Positions 1-12,680 of a stretch of 64,000 nucleotides of DNA are shown in pieces. The number at the start of each line of letters is the position of its first letter. The stretch's first letter is position 1. The notes under the pieces are model-generated. The model was given only the letters and a program-made list of their open reading frames with translations. It did no database searches and had not been told where the DNA came from. Source of the stretch: Nectonema munidae (Eukaryota > Nematomorpha > Nectonematoida > Nectonematidae); contig JAUIRK010001053.1 in the NCBI GenBank assembly GCA_030549495.1, forward strand, positions 62,001 to 126,000, written 5' to 3'. Made by a program: the position numbers and the translations under genes.

Positions 1-50
1 CTATTTTTATAATAAAAAGGCATTATATTTATTTTGATAATGTAAAAACT

Positions 51-1745
51 CTATCGCTTATGATATTCTTCAAAGCATTCAACATGCAATCCAATGGAAC
101 ACTTTTTGCATTTCGTTTGGCACTTCTTTTTACAACGTCTACACCTGATCCTTTTTTTTCTTGAAGGATCAATTTCTAATGTTTCAATAATTGGAATAAT
201 TATATGATCAACAGAATCAAAGCTTGTTTCTGAAATTTGGTTTTCCGTAGCTATTGCTTTTCCTGGATTTGGAGACACTTCATGAGTTTGTAGAAGAGTT
301 GTTGCTAAATATCTTCTAAAATCAAGTTGGGGTATATTTTACTTTCTTCACTCATTTTGAAAATTATCCAACTTTGGTTGATTGCCATATCAATAAGATA
401 GGTTATGAAAGTACCATTTTTGCCATGAAGAGAAGCTCTATATTTTGCAACATTTTGATTCACTCTGTCAACCCAACCCATTTGAGAATTGTAAAATTTT
501 ATTGAGACAAGAATTTTTACTTTTACTCTTTTTTTTCAAACTTCTAGAATAACGAAAAATTTCTTCTTTCTGTTTTTGAATTTAAAAAATTCGAGCCAAC
601 AAGAACTTCTCAGTTGTCTTGCCATTGGCAAAATGATATACCATGTTACTCCTCGGAAAACTCTTCATAAAAACCCTTATTTTTTTTGCTATTTCTTTTT
701 TAGACAAAAGCGCTATTTCATTGACCTGGTATTTTGATTGACATTAGTATTTCTTCTAAAAGTAGATGTAATTATTTGTTGTTTTTCTGTCATTTTGCCA
801 AAAAGATTCAAACTCAAAAATAATTATCACTAACATAATGAAAACTATTTTCTGAATATTCAGAATCTTTTTTAGAAAAACCTAAAACGACACTTTCTCC
901 TATACTACAAGATGGAATTTCATCTGAAAACAATGTATTTTCACCTTGATATAAATCAAAATTGTCTACCTAACCTGGATAAACGCAATCACTCCATTGT
1001 TTGTAGCTAAACTTTTGCGGCTTACCTTTCATAAATTCTTTTTTAAAATGGCATCCATAATAAGCAATCATACTTCCATCAATGCTATGGATTTCTGAGT
1101 ATGGCTGGTTTTTATTAAAAATTTTATTCAGCCTTGTAGCCAAAGGCCTTAATTTTGTAAATTTATCAGTGTAGGGTTTAAGTTATTTCTGTCAAAGAAA
1201 TGAAGATGTTTCTTTATTTCATCAAATCTATCACGACGCATTCAATCAGAAACTATTTTGACATTGTAGTCTTCTGATCTGCTCCAATATAGTCTCCATT
1301 GAGGAAGTCTATGATATCCCATCAAATCAAAAATACCTATAAAAACAATGATTTCTTCTATGGGTAGATTTAAATTCTTGCTTTTTTGACTTGCATACCA
1401 GTTCCTATACTCAACTATCTTTTCAAGAAGTTCTCTTGTAAAAAATAAATTAAAAACCTCAATAATATTCATTGGTCCATTATAAAAGGGCGGAAAGTTG
1501 TCAGGAGAGAAATCATTGAAACTTGAAATCTTTCAGAACATGGCTTCCTTTTTCTACAAATTCCACTTTCTTCACTAACACTTTCCAAAACCACTAGTCC
1601 AGCTTCTGCATTCAATTGATTTCCAGATAGATGATTGATGTCAAAATCATTTTCGTCTACAGAGTCTTCATCAGAGATAATACTGACTGCGTTAGTTGCT
1701 CTATTATGTTGTTCAAATTGTCCTCCTGAAAAAAAACTTATAAAT
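51..1745 (-). pseudogene. piggyBac-type transposase remnant
   Basis: On the minus strand the pieces run in transposase order. An acidic N-terminal stretch lies at about 1745-1500. The piggyBac core follows at 1472-1242, with 'NWYASQ', 'MGYHRLPQW' and 'YWSRSED'. The segment containing the first catalytic aspartate lies near 1090-970 (SIDGSMIAYYG, then KPQKFSYKQW). A cysteine-rich C-terminal zinc-ribbon-like end lies at 200-51 (CRRCKKKCQTKCKKCSIGLH). Piggybac transposases cut and paste DNA at TTAA sites. The frame is broken by stops and shifts between about 1240 and 300, and the middle domain is short, so the copy should be dead. The family call is firm; the exact ends are not defined. Confidence 0.85.
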
Positions 1746-2267
1746 ATGCGTAAATATTATTTTAATATGGCTTTTGTGAGCTTTTGTTTTATTTATAATT
1801 TTAATGATTTCAGATTAATATAAAAACACTTTTGAAAAACCTAAAATTTGTAGTAATTTGTACATAAAAAATTTTTGTTTTGAACATAAAACTCGTGTTT
1901 TCTAACAGTGTTAACTTTTATCAAAAGTTAAACAAAATATAGTTATCTATAAAAAATGTTTAAAAGTAAATTTCGGCTCATATTTTAATTGATTAGTGTG
2001 GTAAAGTATAAATGTTTGATCTTAATTTCCAAAATAAATATGTTTTAAAAGTTTCAGAAACACTTATTTGCCTATTTAGAATATTTATTACCCGAGTTCA
2101 AAAAAATAAAGGCTCAAGTCACCTTATTTGAATCTAAAGAAAAATTTTAAAAGCTAAACAGATAATAAATTTTGTATTCAATATTTTTGTAAACCTTTCG
2201 TAAACTATACATTTTTATTGGAGTTTTTTTTAAATCTATATAATAAATATTTTTCATTTCCAATAGT

Positions 2268-2355
2268 ATACAGGTTGGAGATGAATCATCGTAGTATACA
2301 GGTTGGAGATAACACTCAATGTGTCTATCTGCATTCAACCGTACAGGTTATGAGA
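2268..2355. repeat. Dispersed repeat with internal 19-bp direct duplication
   Basis: The phrase GTATACAGGTTGGAGAT occurs twice (2268 and 2292). Positions 2287-2355 match, in reverse complement, the block at 42167-42235 (shared text includes GGTTGGAGAT, ACACTCAA, TTCAACCGT and GGTTATGAGA). This is a dispersed repeat of unknown class present in both orientations in this window. Confidence 0.6.
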
Positions 2356-2689
2356 TTATAAATATAGTTATTTATTTGAGAAATTGAACCCACTGATAAA
2401 AATTATAATTATCATATAACATAGCTAAATAACTGCTTCCTTTGGCATATATATAAATATGTAGTGTGGGTGTCGGATTAGAGTGTTCTGAAAATGAAGA
2501 AAAAAACTTTTTTTTGACACTCATTCTTTTTTATTTAAAAATAACGCGTATAAACATTTGAAAGTAAAATGAAACATTCTAAAAAAGGTTCCCTAAGATG
2601 TATAAATATTATGTGATTTTTTTTAAATTAATATATTTTTGTGATTTTATTTTATTTTTCTATTTTTTTGTTTAAATAAATTTTACTTC

Positions 2690-2745
2690 TTCAGTTGAAG
2701 GTCAGAGGTTCGATCCCCAAGGCTCCTTCCTCTCTCCAATACATG
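2690..2745 (+). repeat. tRNA-like SINE fragment
   Basis: Contains a good RNA polymerase III B box (GGTTCGATCCC at 2707-2717). The surrounding 37 bases are nearly the same as 46884-46916. No full cloverleaf can be drawn, so this is a SINE piece and not a tRNA gene. Confidence 0.55.
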
Positions 2746-3858
2746 AGCTCGACATCTAATCGAAAAAAAATGTTTCAAATTTTTTGTGTGTTATTTGTAA
2801 ATAGAAAAAAACAAGTGCCATACGAATTATTTCATTTCTTCGTATTTGGATACGCTAGTGTCGCATCAAACAAGCTAACTTTTTTCGGCTTTTTTTTTAA
2901 TTTTAAATGAATTTTTTCTATAACTTAATCAGAATAGATTATCCCTAAATCTGTTTCATAAAAAAATGAATTAAAAATTATACTTAAAAAAAGACGTGAT
3001 TTTCATACTCAATTTCATGAAAGAATGCGATTATTAATGAGTTTGAAGCAAAAATAATAATTTTTTTATTTGAAAAATATTCACATCTGTTCCGACTCCT
3101 CCTAGTATACGTATAGTACTTCCAAAAATCCGGCTCAAAGTACTCAAAACTTTAAACCATGATTTTTCTTCATATAAAATACTTAAAAATATGCGCCTCC
3201 AATTCGGACTCCCACTTCTAAATTTTGTTTAGATACCGACTCCCCAAACCTGCTATTAACTTTTGTATCATTATTTTTGTATTTTCTCACTTATTTATTG
3301 AATATAAAATCTTTATAAATATATTTCTTTGGCTTACTGTTATTTTTGAAAATTTTTATTTATGCTGAAGTAAGAAATATATCATTTCGAAATGTAGTAT
3401 TATTGCCCCAACACTTTTCTAGAATTAAACTAACTAAAAAGTAAAATATTGAATATGATGAACCATATATAAGCTAAGATGAAAAAAATATCAAACTAAT
3501 GGCTTAAAAAGTAAAAAAAATTGTCATCGTTATAAGGGTGTATGTATGCAAATCGGGCCCACGATAGTTGTTACCAGAAAAGTCCACGCGCTAAAATTGC
3601 CCCAGATTTAAAACAACCTATTTGAGGCACAGAGTATACGCAGTTTATATAGATAACGTGAAACAATTTTGAAACAAAAACCAAAGCATTTTTATATTTA
3701 GTAAATTTTCACATTCATGAAAAAAGGGGAAATTTTTAGCTTTTTTTTTAAAAAAATGCAGGCTTTTATTTTTTACTTTTCATTTTTTTTTTACTTTTCA
3801 TTTTTGTTTTGCAGACATCTTAAGTTGCTTCTCTTTAGTCGAAGTTAAAGAGTTTTGC

Positions 3859-3996
3859 TTAACCCATTTAAGACCAAGCAAAGCAGACGATATCTAAAAA
3901 AACGCAGACGATTTATATTCAAAGTCATTGAAAAAAGCAGACGAAGATGAAATTACTTATTTTCCAAAATAGGAACATTGGTCGTAAATGGGTTAA
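3859..3996. mobile_element. piggyBac-type MITE, copy A
   Basis: 130-bp element between TTAA duplications (3859-3862 and 3993-3996). The ends are inverted: CCCATTTAAGACCAA at the left and TTGGTCGTAAATGGG at the right. TTAA targets and ends beginning CCC are typical of piggyBac. The copy at 35611-35748 has the same length and differs at about two positions. It cannot code for a protein, so it would depend on a transposase supplied elsewhere. Confidence 0.85.
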
Positions 3997-6376
3997 TAGA
4001 GTAAAAGTTTTGCTTCACATTCTGGAAAACATATGTTCGGTTTATCTGTAAATTGTGTAAAGGTGTTTCACTTTTCAAAATAACATTCCTTGTATGAACG
4101 CAAAAGTATAGGTCAATCTATTCTATATCTCTATTGTAAACTGCATGCTTTTTTATACGAAATTGAATTGTATGAACTTTGTATGTGATGAGGTCGTCAT
4201 GTTTTTTTTTACAAAAATGCATGCTTTTATTTTGGCGATCAACTGTTGGAGGTTGAAGGCAAGAGCGCTTAACAGCCATTTTTGTCTTCTACGATGGAAC
4301 ACTGTTGTGTCGAAAAGTGGTGAGGAGGTTAACTCTCATCAAATTATAAAAAACACTTATCATCTTTAATTTATTATTATCAGGCACTTTTTATCAATAA
4401 AGCTGGAGGACATCAAAAATGTGTATGAAAAAATATATATATTTATTTTTTATTGGCTATACAGATTTATTGATTTCTGGTGAGAAGCCAATTAAAAGCG
4501 CTTGTATGCAAAGTAGAGTGGCTTTGGCTAATTCACAACAAATATCAACTATTTATCATTAGTTGTCGTTGCCAAGTTCTTGCTAAAAGATTTCCACAAC
4601 TTTAAAGAATACATTCGAGAATTAAAGGTAAGCAACATTTTAATCTCGTTTTTCGCTTAACTTTTGCAAAGTGAGGTTTTTTTTTCGAAATGAGAAACTT
4701 TCTTAAAAAGAAAAAATCCGAGAGGAAAAAGTCATTTGAGAATTTTAAGAATATTTATTCCTTCAAAAATAAAGAATAATTTAAAATAATTAGTTCACTT
4801 CTCACTTAATTTGATTGGTTAAAACAAAAAAATATTCAAAAATGTTTATCAAATCACATCAAAGAGTTTGCGAAGCGTTCCCCTGGCAAAAAAAGGATCC
4901 TAAATTTTAGAATGAAAAAAATTCTGGTCGAGAATGAGTAGAGTACCTTTCTTTTTGTAGGCATTTTGAATTTTTATTTAAATAGATAGCACGTGTGAAG
5001 GCTTTCGAGTTTGGTGATAGAAGCTTAGTCGTCATTGCTTATATAGCCAATTCGCTCATTTACGCATGAAGTGTGATATCGTTCTCGCGAGAAATTTTTA
5101 GTCTCAAAAAACTAATTTTTTAACTTAAAAAAAAGTCTAAACTAAAAAAGTAAAAGTCGTAGATTCAATGTAACTCACAAATTTTTGATAGAATCCTTAG
5201 TCTCCAAGAATTTGATTATTTTTTTGTTTGGTATAAATACTGTTTTTTTATGTCGTAAATTTGTCGCGAATATATTTTTTATAAGAAGGGCGATGGGAGA
5301 AATTGAAGTAAAAATATTGAAAAAAAAGGCTTTAAAATTTTGTGAACGAAAAAATGGTATTCACAATTTTTAGAGTGTAAAAAAATTATATAACTAAAGA
5401 TATTTTAAGACTTGAAATTCTATCTTTGCTCAATAACTTCTTTTATATTTTGGATCAATATTCTATTTTTGAAATCGATCTTGGAAATTTTGAAACTTGA
5501 GATACTAAAGGAAAATCTCCATGCCTTTGAACAAGAAAATCTGAAATTTTTCAAAGTAATTAATCAAGTGAGTAATGGCGACACTTTTCTAATGTATTAG
5601 CAATATTTCGAGAAAAAATTCAACAGGTTCAATGATAATAATCATTTATAAATTGGAGGAGAAAGCTTTTCATAAGGTGTTTATAGAAGTTTATCTTGAA
5701 TACCATGCCAATAAAATATACTGAATATTTTGTCAGTTAAAATGTATCTTATGAATATGTAAAGGGCCAAAATATACACTGTATACTTTTGTATTGGTGT
5801 GTATTTTTATACAACGTATAGCTTAAAATGCCCTTAACAATAAATGTCCATATTAAGTAAAATTCATTTGTTATAGTGTGTTTTTTTTCATTGTAATTTA
5901 ATCTAAACTGGTATGCTTTTTGGAGATGTTAAATTATAAAAATTTCACAACTAAACTCTTAAACTTCATTACTTTTTTTTAAACTTTTTTGTTAAAAAAA
6001 ATCCAATATTTTATTCAGAGACAAGAAAATATGCTTATATTGACCTAATGAATAAAACATTTTATTGACCTAAAAACTTCAAAAAAGCTCCAAAATCTAA
6101 AATATATGCCAAATTTAAATCTAATTTTTGGACTCATTTTATGTGCAAACAAAATTTAAATTTTATTGATTTATGTTTTATTAGGATGGGTTTAAAAACA
6201 TCTTTATTAACATAGTAAAAAAATTAACCTTTATTGACGTAAAAAAACTGCAAAAGACTTGTCAAATAAATGCCCAATAAGATTTACTTCTTGGAATTTT
6301 TGTCAGTGCAAAGGAAAATTGACTTTTACTCGTCGTGGTTATACGCTTAGCTACTTTTAGTACCTTCTTTTTCACT
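3997..6376. other. AT-rich intergenic stretch with one LINE-tail-like repeat
   Basis: No coding region is supported. Positions about 4925-5090 resemble 59010-59175, which lies directly downstream of a LINE reverse-transcriptase remnant. Shared pieces include GAGTACCTTTCT, ATAGAT(A/C)GCAC and TATATAG, followed by CTCATTTA. So this is probably an orphan 3' end of that LINE family. Confidence 0.45.
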
Positions 6377-6399
6377 TTAAGCTCCCCTTTTTATAGCAA

Positions 6400-6983
6400 C
6401 ATGTTTATTTGAGCAAAATAGAGGTAGAATTCGCCTCTTAATACTATTAAATAATAAAGTATAATATTCTAGACTGCCAAAATGATCAAGTTTGTTTTTA
6501 AAATCGTTGACTGTAAGAGAAATTAACAACTTCACCCGGCAAGGAATTCCAATCATCAAAGGCTCTTTGTGTTAAATAAGTTTGACGATGGTTGTTTTGA
6601 AAACTTCCACATTTAAACTTGTAGCACTGCGATCGAGAAATTCTTCTTGCAGAAAACACAGGCAAAACATCTTTTATTATCATCATATTATTCTTTATAA
6701 TGTTGAAGATCGTGATCATTTCATTTCTTTTATGCTGTAGTGAATGAAGTGAAGGTATGTTTAGAATGTTCATTCTTTCAGAGTAGGAAATATTTCTCAT
6801 AGCATGTAAACTTTTATTAAAGTTTTTTTTGATTTCTTTTAATAAGTAAAATTTATATCCCATTTTTTTGACCTCATTGCGAAAGCTGAGTCTAGAAATG
6901 AAATCAGCAGGGTCGATTTGGTATAAAAAATTTATTTTACTCAAAATTTGAATCAATGTTATCTTAAGCAATTTTTTCCTCAA
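6400..6983 (-). pseudogene. LINE reverse transcriptase C-terminal remnant
   Basis: A 161-codon frame (6983-6498) plus a shifted continuation to about 6400 matches the tail of LINE ORF2-type proteins: 'YSERMNILNIPSLHSLQ', then 'NNHRQTYLTQRAFDDWNSLP' and a final 'FKNKL' in the other frame. The catalytic RT palm is absent, so this is the usual 5'-truncated LINE insertion. A one-base shift near 6500-6550 breaks the end. Nothing suggests host function. Confidence 0.75.
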
Positions 6984-7589
6984 TCAAAATTTTGATTGAC
7001 ATTTGCTACAAGGTTACTATGTTCAATATGTATATATAATGTTGAAAAAAATGTACATTTGATTTTGATTGACAGTTTTTGACATGAGAGTCATTTAACT
7101 ACCGTGAAAATAGTTTCAAAAGATGTAGGTAGCGATTTTAGGAATCACAAAGTTTGAATTCAACCAATTTTATATGGAAGTGTTAGTTGAGTAAGGGAGG
7201 GGGGTGCAATCATCAAAATGATTACTTCAATGCTGGAGATTTGAAGTTAACTAGGCCTCTTTATGTCTGCTGCGCCATTTTTCACAACGCATCATCAACT
7301 TCATCATCCCATTTTGATTTAATTCAATTGACATCTTCTAATCACCATCGTTTGTTATGCTCTACACTAAATCTGATATCCTCCTATTTGGCAAGAATCT
7401 TGAGTTGAAGAGCGTGGATTAAGGTTATCAAGTCGCCTGACTTTTATACTCAATAACGTTTCAACTCGAATTTAGCTTTTTTCACAGTTCGCCCCGCTAC
7501 GCAATTCACCTGTCAGTGAAACCAACTCAAGATATATCCTCTAACATTTGCAATGTATGCATTTTTTCGTATATGTTGTATCAAAATGG

Positions 7590-7773
7590 CATAAACTCTC
7601 AAACTTTATTTGATTGGTTGTTGTAATTATAGTTGAATTTAGGGATATAATAATAATAATCTCCAATAGTTGGACAGATAGTAAAGATAGTCACAATCGG
7701 GAATCGAACCCAGACCACCTGGATCGAGATCAGCGCCCTCACATGCTTGGGGCAAAATTTTAGCACATCATCA
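7590..7773 (-). repeat. 3' tail of the adjacent LINE, with tRNA-like B box
   Basis: Follows directly after the LINE stop codon on the minus strand. It contains GGTCTGGGTTCGATTCCCGA, a polymerase III B-box-like motif, then an AT-rich end. A related tail occurs at about 41640-41700 (TCTGGGTTCGAACCCCGA, then TGACTATCCCTACTAT), so tails of this family are shared with SINE-like copies. Confidence 0.55.
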
Positions 7774-9197
7774 TCATCCATTTTGCCTTCGAGGCCTGGT
7801 TATTGTTCCCAAAGAGTCAGGGTCAACCAGTTTCCTGCAACAACTACGCCATTTCATTCTTTCTTTAGCATCACTTCGCACAAGCTTTCTTTTTTCCATA
7901 TCGTGATGAATCACTTCATTCCATGCTTTTTCTGGTCTTCCTCTCTTCATCTTCCCATCAATCAATTCATCTTTTATCTTCTTTACAACGTTCCCTTCGG
8001 ACATTCTTTCGACATGACCAAACCAACGTAATCTATTCTCATCTAAATGCACTTCTATATCCTCAATTCCAATTTTCTTTCTCAACACATCGTTGGCAAT
8101 CCTATCTTTCAGCGTCTTTCCGCACATCATCCTAATCATTCTCATCTCAGTTGTTTGTAGCCTTCTCGTGTCAGCCTTCTCCATCCCCCAGCATTCAGAA
8201 CCGTAACAAATCGTACTTCTAACACAAGCTTTATACAGTCCTGCTTTTAGTTCGTCAGATAAAAAATTTCCACACAGTAAGACGGATAATTCCTTGAACT
8301 TTTTCCAACCTAGGCGTATTCGCGCTCTTACGCTACTCTCATCAACAACATCCAACGTATCATCTCTTAATTTGACTTTTTCAACAAGAGTACTTACGCT
8401 GTCTCCATTTTTGCACTTTCTACAAACAAAGCCACTCACTGCAGAAAGAGAACCCTTTATAGAGGAACATCTTTTGTGAACCCACTTATTACAAGTCGTA
8501 CATAAAATGGCGTTTCTCATTACCCTCAGTCCACATAATGAACAGGGGTCGACACTACTCACTTCCCTGACACCATTAGTTTGAGTACTCACCATCATCA
8601 CTTTGGTCTTTGCTACATTTATTTTTAATCCTTTGCTTTCAAGTGCTCTTTTCCATTTGGTATACTTAACATTCAACTCATCCAAATTATCACCCACAAC
8701 TACCAAATCATCAGAATATAAAAATTCACGATTATTTTTTTTGGGATTTCCGTGCTCAGAGCATCCATCACTGTGATAAACAACAAAGGACTTATTACAG
8801 ACCCTTGATGAACACCAACATTTATTTCAAACCACTCTGAAAGCTCAAATTCGATACGCACTGCTGTTCTTGAATCTCGACACCCTTCCATTACTGCGTT
8901 CACTTCAAACTCAGGTATACCCTTCTTTCTTATTGTCCAACGTATAACATTCTTAGGAACTGAATCAAAAGCGTTCTCAAGATCGACAAACGCTATATAC
9001 AATTCTTTTCCAACTCTCAAATACTTCTCAATCAGTTGCTTCATTATGAAAATTGCGTTTATAGTGCCTTTTCGTGGTGTAAACCCCATTTCCAGATCAT
9101 CAATATCAACTTTCGCTCTGATCCTACCTTCAAACACTCTTTCCAAGCTCATAACAATATTAAATAATAACTTATCATTAAAAAAATTCATTACCAT
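7774..9197 (-). pseudogene. Non-LTR retrotransposon reverse transcriptase (5'-truncated, frameshifted)
   Basis: Two overlapping minus-strand frames. The first (9197-8700, 165 codons) carries the fingers and palm: 'GFTPRKGTINAIF', 'FVDLENAFDSVP' (catalytic Asp) and 'GVHQGSVISPLLF'. The second (8706-7774, 310 codons) continues directly after the YSDD catalytic box, which is encoded just before it in the same frame (NREFLYSDDLVVVG). It then has a Cys/His cluster (CSLC...CTTC...H...C...CRKC), thumb-like sequence and the LINE C-terminus (RLRWFGHVERM, GRPEKAWNEV). The frame switch falls in an A8 run (complement of 8733-8740). Endonuclease and ORF1 are missing, as usual for 5'-truncated LINEs. Apart from the shift the coding is well kept, so it is a fairly young copy. 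Confidence 0.85.
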
Positions 9198-9576
9198 TTT
9201 TAAAGATTAATCTTACAAAATGAATGAGAGCTTTCGGATATGTTGTACTATCTCGCGTAAAAATTTGTTTCCATTCGAATTGATAGCAAATTTTAAAATA
9301 TTTTTTCTCTTTTGTATCAATTGTGGTGTATTTTATGTATATATATTTTTTTTATATGTATATATGCCGCCCCAAAGAAGTGTCGCTCCCGGGCATATGC
9401 CTCCTCTGTTCCCCCTATGTGAAGGCACTGCTCGAGACCCTACTAATGAAGATGGATGATATGACTTTTCAATTATATTTGTTTTAATTTTTCCCAGATT
9501 TCGTTGTTTAATTACTATAATTTATTACCTAAAAATATCTATATTATTATTAATATGATTTTTTGTATGTAACTAT
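9198..9576. other. AT-rich gap
   Basis: No supported gene. A GC-richer patch at 9365-9450 looks like transposon-end sequence, but no family could be assigned. Confidence 0.4.
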
Positions 9577-12450
9577 CAGTGTTGCCAACTTTTTTAAAAT
9601 TTTTTTATCTAGATTTCTAAATTTTTATAAGAAAAATTATCTAAAAAGATCTAAAATTAAAAATTTTTTATCTAAAATATTATCTAATTATTTTTTGATA
9701 TTATAAATTAAAAAAAAACAAAAGTTTTACATATTTTTAATTTATCATTTAAAAAATTTCGTTTTAAACAAAAAAATCCATGTTTTCATCTTCATTTAAC
9801 AATTCTAAATTATTTTCATTCTCTTTAGGATTTGAGTATGCAAGATTTGTTCCAACTTTCTCGAGAACTTTCGCAGGTATAGAAAAGGAATGGCAGCAAG
9901 ATTTAAGTCTCATGAGACCAAATTTAACTATTAAGGATGCGTTTAGTAAAGGCAACTTCATTTTATTTCTGATTTTAGATTTTAAATAGTTTGAATAACT
10001 TAAAACTCTTTCAATTTCAGCATTTGAGTGAGGTATTGATAATGCATGAAGAGCACATTCAATTATGTCATTGAATGGATTTTGATTAATTGAGTCTTTA
10101 TATTGATATACTTCTTTCCAAAAATCATTTGTTTTTTCCTTCATTTTCCAATCTACTAATCGAATTTTTTAGCTTGAATTTCAATTCTACTAATAGTTTC
10201 TTCTTTGAATTCGAAAACTTAGCCACTTCGCAAATAGAAGAAAAATCATTTGTAGGTTTCAGCATATTGCTAACACAAAAAAGTGAGGTTTTTTTTAAAA
10301 TATCAATGTTGTTTGGAAGTCTTTGCTTTAATTGATAAAAAAGGGTCACCATGAAATCAATGCATCTCTTTCTTATAATTTGATCTTCTTCCAAACTCAA
10401 TATATTTTCTTCCCTCAGTTTAGCGGCTTTAAGTTCAATCCTATATCCTAAGTAAGGTCTAGGATTGAGATGTTCTTCAACATGTATATTAAGTATGTTC
10501 ATATTACTTTTGGTAATGATAATTTTATCAGCTATGGATTTTATTAATAAAAGCAAGTCATCAAATAGTTTTAATCGATCACAATTATTTGATTGGAAGA
10601 GTTTATTTACTTGAGATATTTCTATAAGCACTGGATGTAAAAAATGTAAATAAAGTAGATTTTTTCATCATTATACATTTCAAAAAGAATTTCTGAAGTG
10701 TAACACCTTTCATCTAACCTTGATTTTTGAAAGTGCAGTTTTAACTCATTCCACTGTTTTAGTATCTGCTCTATAGCAAGCTGAATTGATAGCCATCTAG
10801 TAGTAGCAATAGAGGGAATTTTTGCTGGACTGCAATCATTATTGAGTAATTTATACAAATTACTATACTTTGATTTTCTTAATGTAGAGTGAGAAAACCA
10901 ATTATGTGTTTCGGATATTAAAAATTCCAAGTTACGTGGCAGTGTTTGAGAACAGGACTTTGATACTGATAATTGAATAGAGTGGCAAACACATCTAGAA
11001 AGTATTAAATTAGGTAGTTCTTTTTTTAAAATACTGAAAACTCCATTATTTATACCAACCATAACACTTGCATTATCAGTCCCAATGCCTTTAAGTTTAT
11101 TAAAGGCTAAACCATTTTTTGAGATTAATGTTTTAATAGCATTAACAATTGAGTTTGCATCACATTCTTCTAATTCAACCAAACCTAAAAATGTAGACAC
11201 AACATCAAAAGATTTTCTACTATAATAAATTATTGAAACACCAAGAAGTTTAGTCACGCTTATATCGGTGGATTCATCAATCAACAAGCTATATACATTG
11301 TTATCAATGTCTTTTATTAATTCATCTTTAAAAAATGGACTTAGAATATTTTTAATAATATTTGTGCATTTTGAACGATGCATTTTGAGCTTTGAAATTA
11401 GATTGCTGTCATCAATACTCTTTTTGCACAAATCTACAAAATGATCGCAATTTTTAATAGCTGAATGGCAACAAAAAAAGTGCAATTCTAGCTTCAAATT
11501 CGGATATTTTTAAATCTTTCGATGAAGTAGACAACAAGGAATTTATTTCTATGCAATTTCTGCTTCCCTTTTCGTACTTTTGATGCTTAATAGATTGCGC
11601 GTGTAGTCTCAAATCCTGAAGCTTAGCCTTTAATTCAACTTTGCAAAATTTACAAAAAGCTTTTTTGTCATCAGTAGGAACTGCCATAATCCACTTTTGG
11701 AGAGCAGGATCTTTTATCCACTCTTTTCGAAACTTTTAAATATATTTAGTTTTAGGCATCAAGTTTTTATATATCTACAATATAAAATTAAATAGCAAAT
11801 TAAGAATAAAATAGAATCATAAGTATTGTAAATTTTTTTTAATAAAACTGCGCTTGATAAATAAAAATAGTTTCTGATTATAAATTAAATTATCTTTTAA
11901 AACGTTATTTTATGATCTTACAAGTTTTTAAGTTATGTTATAATTGATTATAGATGAACAATGATGTTTTTTAAATATTTTTTGGATTATATGAATTAAA
12001 AATATAAAAAGCCATCATTGAATATCAAAAAACTAGTTTTTTTTCATAGTTTTTACTAACTAAACTAATTCAACGCTTATAAAGCAGCAAAATGCCAAAT
12101 AATCAACACAAATATGATTATAGAAATTAAAAAACAAAAGACTAACCTATTTTATTTAATTAAAAAAAACAAGAAAAAAAAATATTTCAAAAAAATTGCA
12201 AACTTAACGATGAAATGGAGTTGTATCAGTGCTAAAAAGTTTTAAAGTTTTGAAAACGTTGTTATGTTAAAGGTATATAATATATAATAATAATAATAAA
12301 ATTTTTTGTTTTAAAAATACGACGTTACTAAATATTACCAATAAATTAAGTTCTTAAAATTATCTAAAAAATATATCTAAATTTTTTTTTATCTAAATTA
12401 TAAAATCTCACATCTAAAGGGGTTCAAAAAATATCTAATGTGACAATATA
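9577..12450 (-). mobile_element. hAT transposon (left end defined, right end uncertain)
   Basis: The left end CAGTGTTGCCAAC (9577-9589) is a typical hAT terminus. Both subterminal regions (9600-9690 and 12355-12445) are rich in TATCTAA motifs. The transposase pseudogene lies inside. I cannot find a matching GTTGGCAACACTG on the right, where a dispersed repeat begins at 12454, so the right end is probably truncated or diverged. Confidence 0.6.
9764..11759 (-). pseudogene. hAT transposase, nearly complete, three frameshifts
   Basis: Four overlapping minus-strand frames tile the whole protein: 11759-11454, 11497-10622, 10631-10125 and 10144-9764. The likely ATG is at 11759-11757, with an in-frame TAA seven codons later. 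A BED-like zinc finger follows (CKFC...H...H). Catalytic Asp candidates are in LIDESTDIS and GTDNAS, the conserved CVCH lies between core and insertion domain, and the C-terminal dimerisation domain has the catalytic Glu (HSNAEIERVLSYSN, then RNKM). Total length is about 650 codons, normal for hAT. The frames overlap by only a few bases, so the breaks are small indels: either a recent death or sequencing slips in A/T runs. Confidence 0.87.
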
Positions 12451-12453
12451 TAA

Positions 12454-12680
12454 ATACAACTGAGAGAACGATACTATCCTAACGCGAACGCTCCCAATTT
12501 GGGAAACAAACGTATTGTCTAGTGATAGCTTGATTACTAACTACGTAGAATCGGGTCGCTAGAGCACTACCTAACCGTAAAAACCTTTGAATTCTTCAGA
12601 GGAAGAAAACCAGGATAAAAAACCGGCACGACGGAATGTATCTTGTTCCTAAATAAAAGAATATGATTATAAAAGGTGTA
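12454..12680. repeat. Dispersed repeat family (copies at 49.05 kb and 60.27 kb)
   Basis: The first half (ATATAAATACAACTGAG, then CCTAACGCGAACGCT and GGTAGCTTGATT-like text) recurs at 49054-49150. The second half (AACCTTTGAATTCTTCAGA, then GAAGAAAACC and TTGTTCCTAA) recurs at 60287-60375. Non-coding and of unknown class; the two halves can occur apart. Confidence 0.6.

Larger units (their letters stand above)
1746..3858. other. AT-rich stretch without recognised genes
   Basis: Apart from the two small repeats listed here, I see only A/T-rich sequence with short chance ORFs and no splice-bounded coding signal. Confidence 0.5.

Noticed and set aside
2690..2745. tRNA gene at 2.7 kb (also 24.3, 41.7, 46.9 and 57.4 kb)
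   Set aside because: Good B boxes but no cloverleaf; repeated occurrence points to SINEs and LINE tails.
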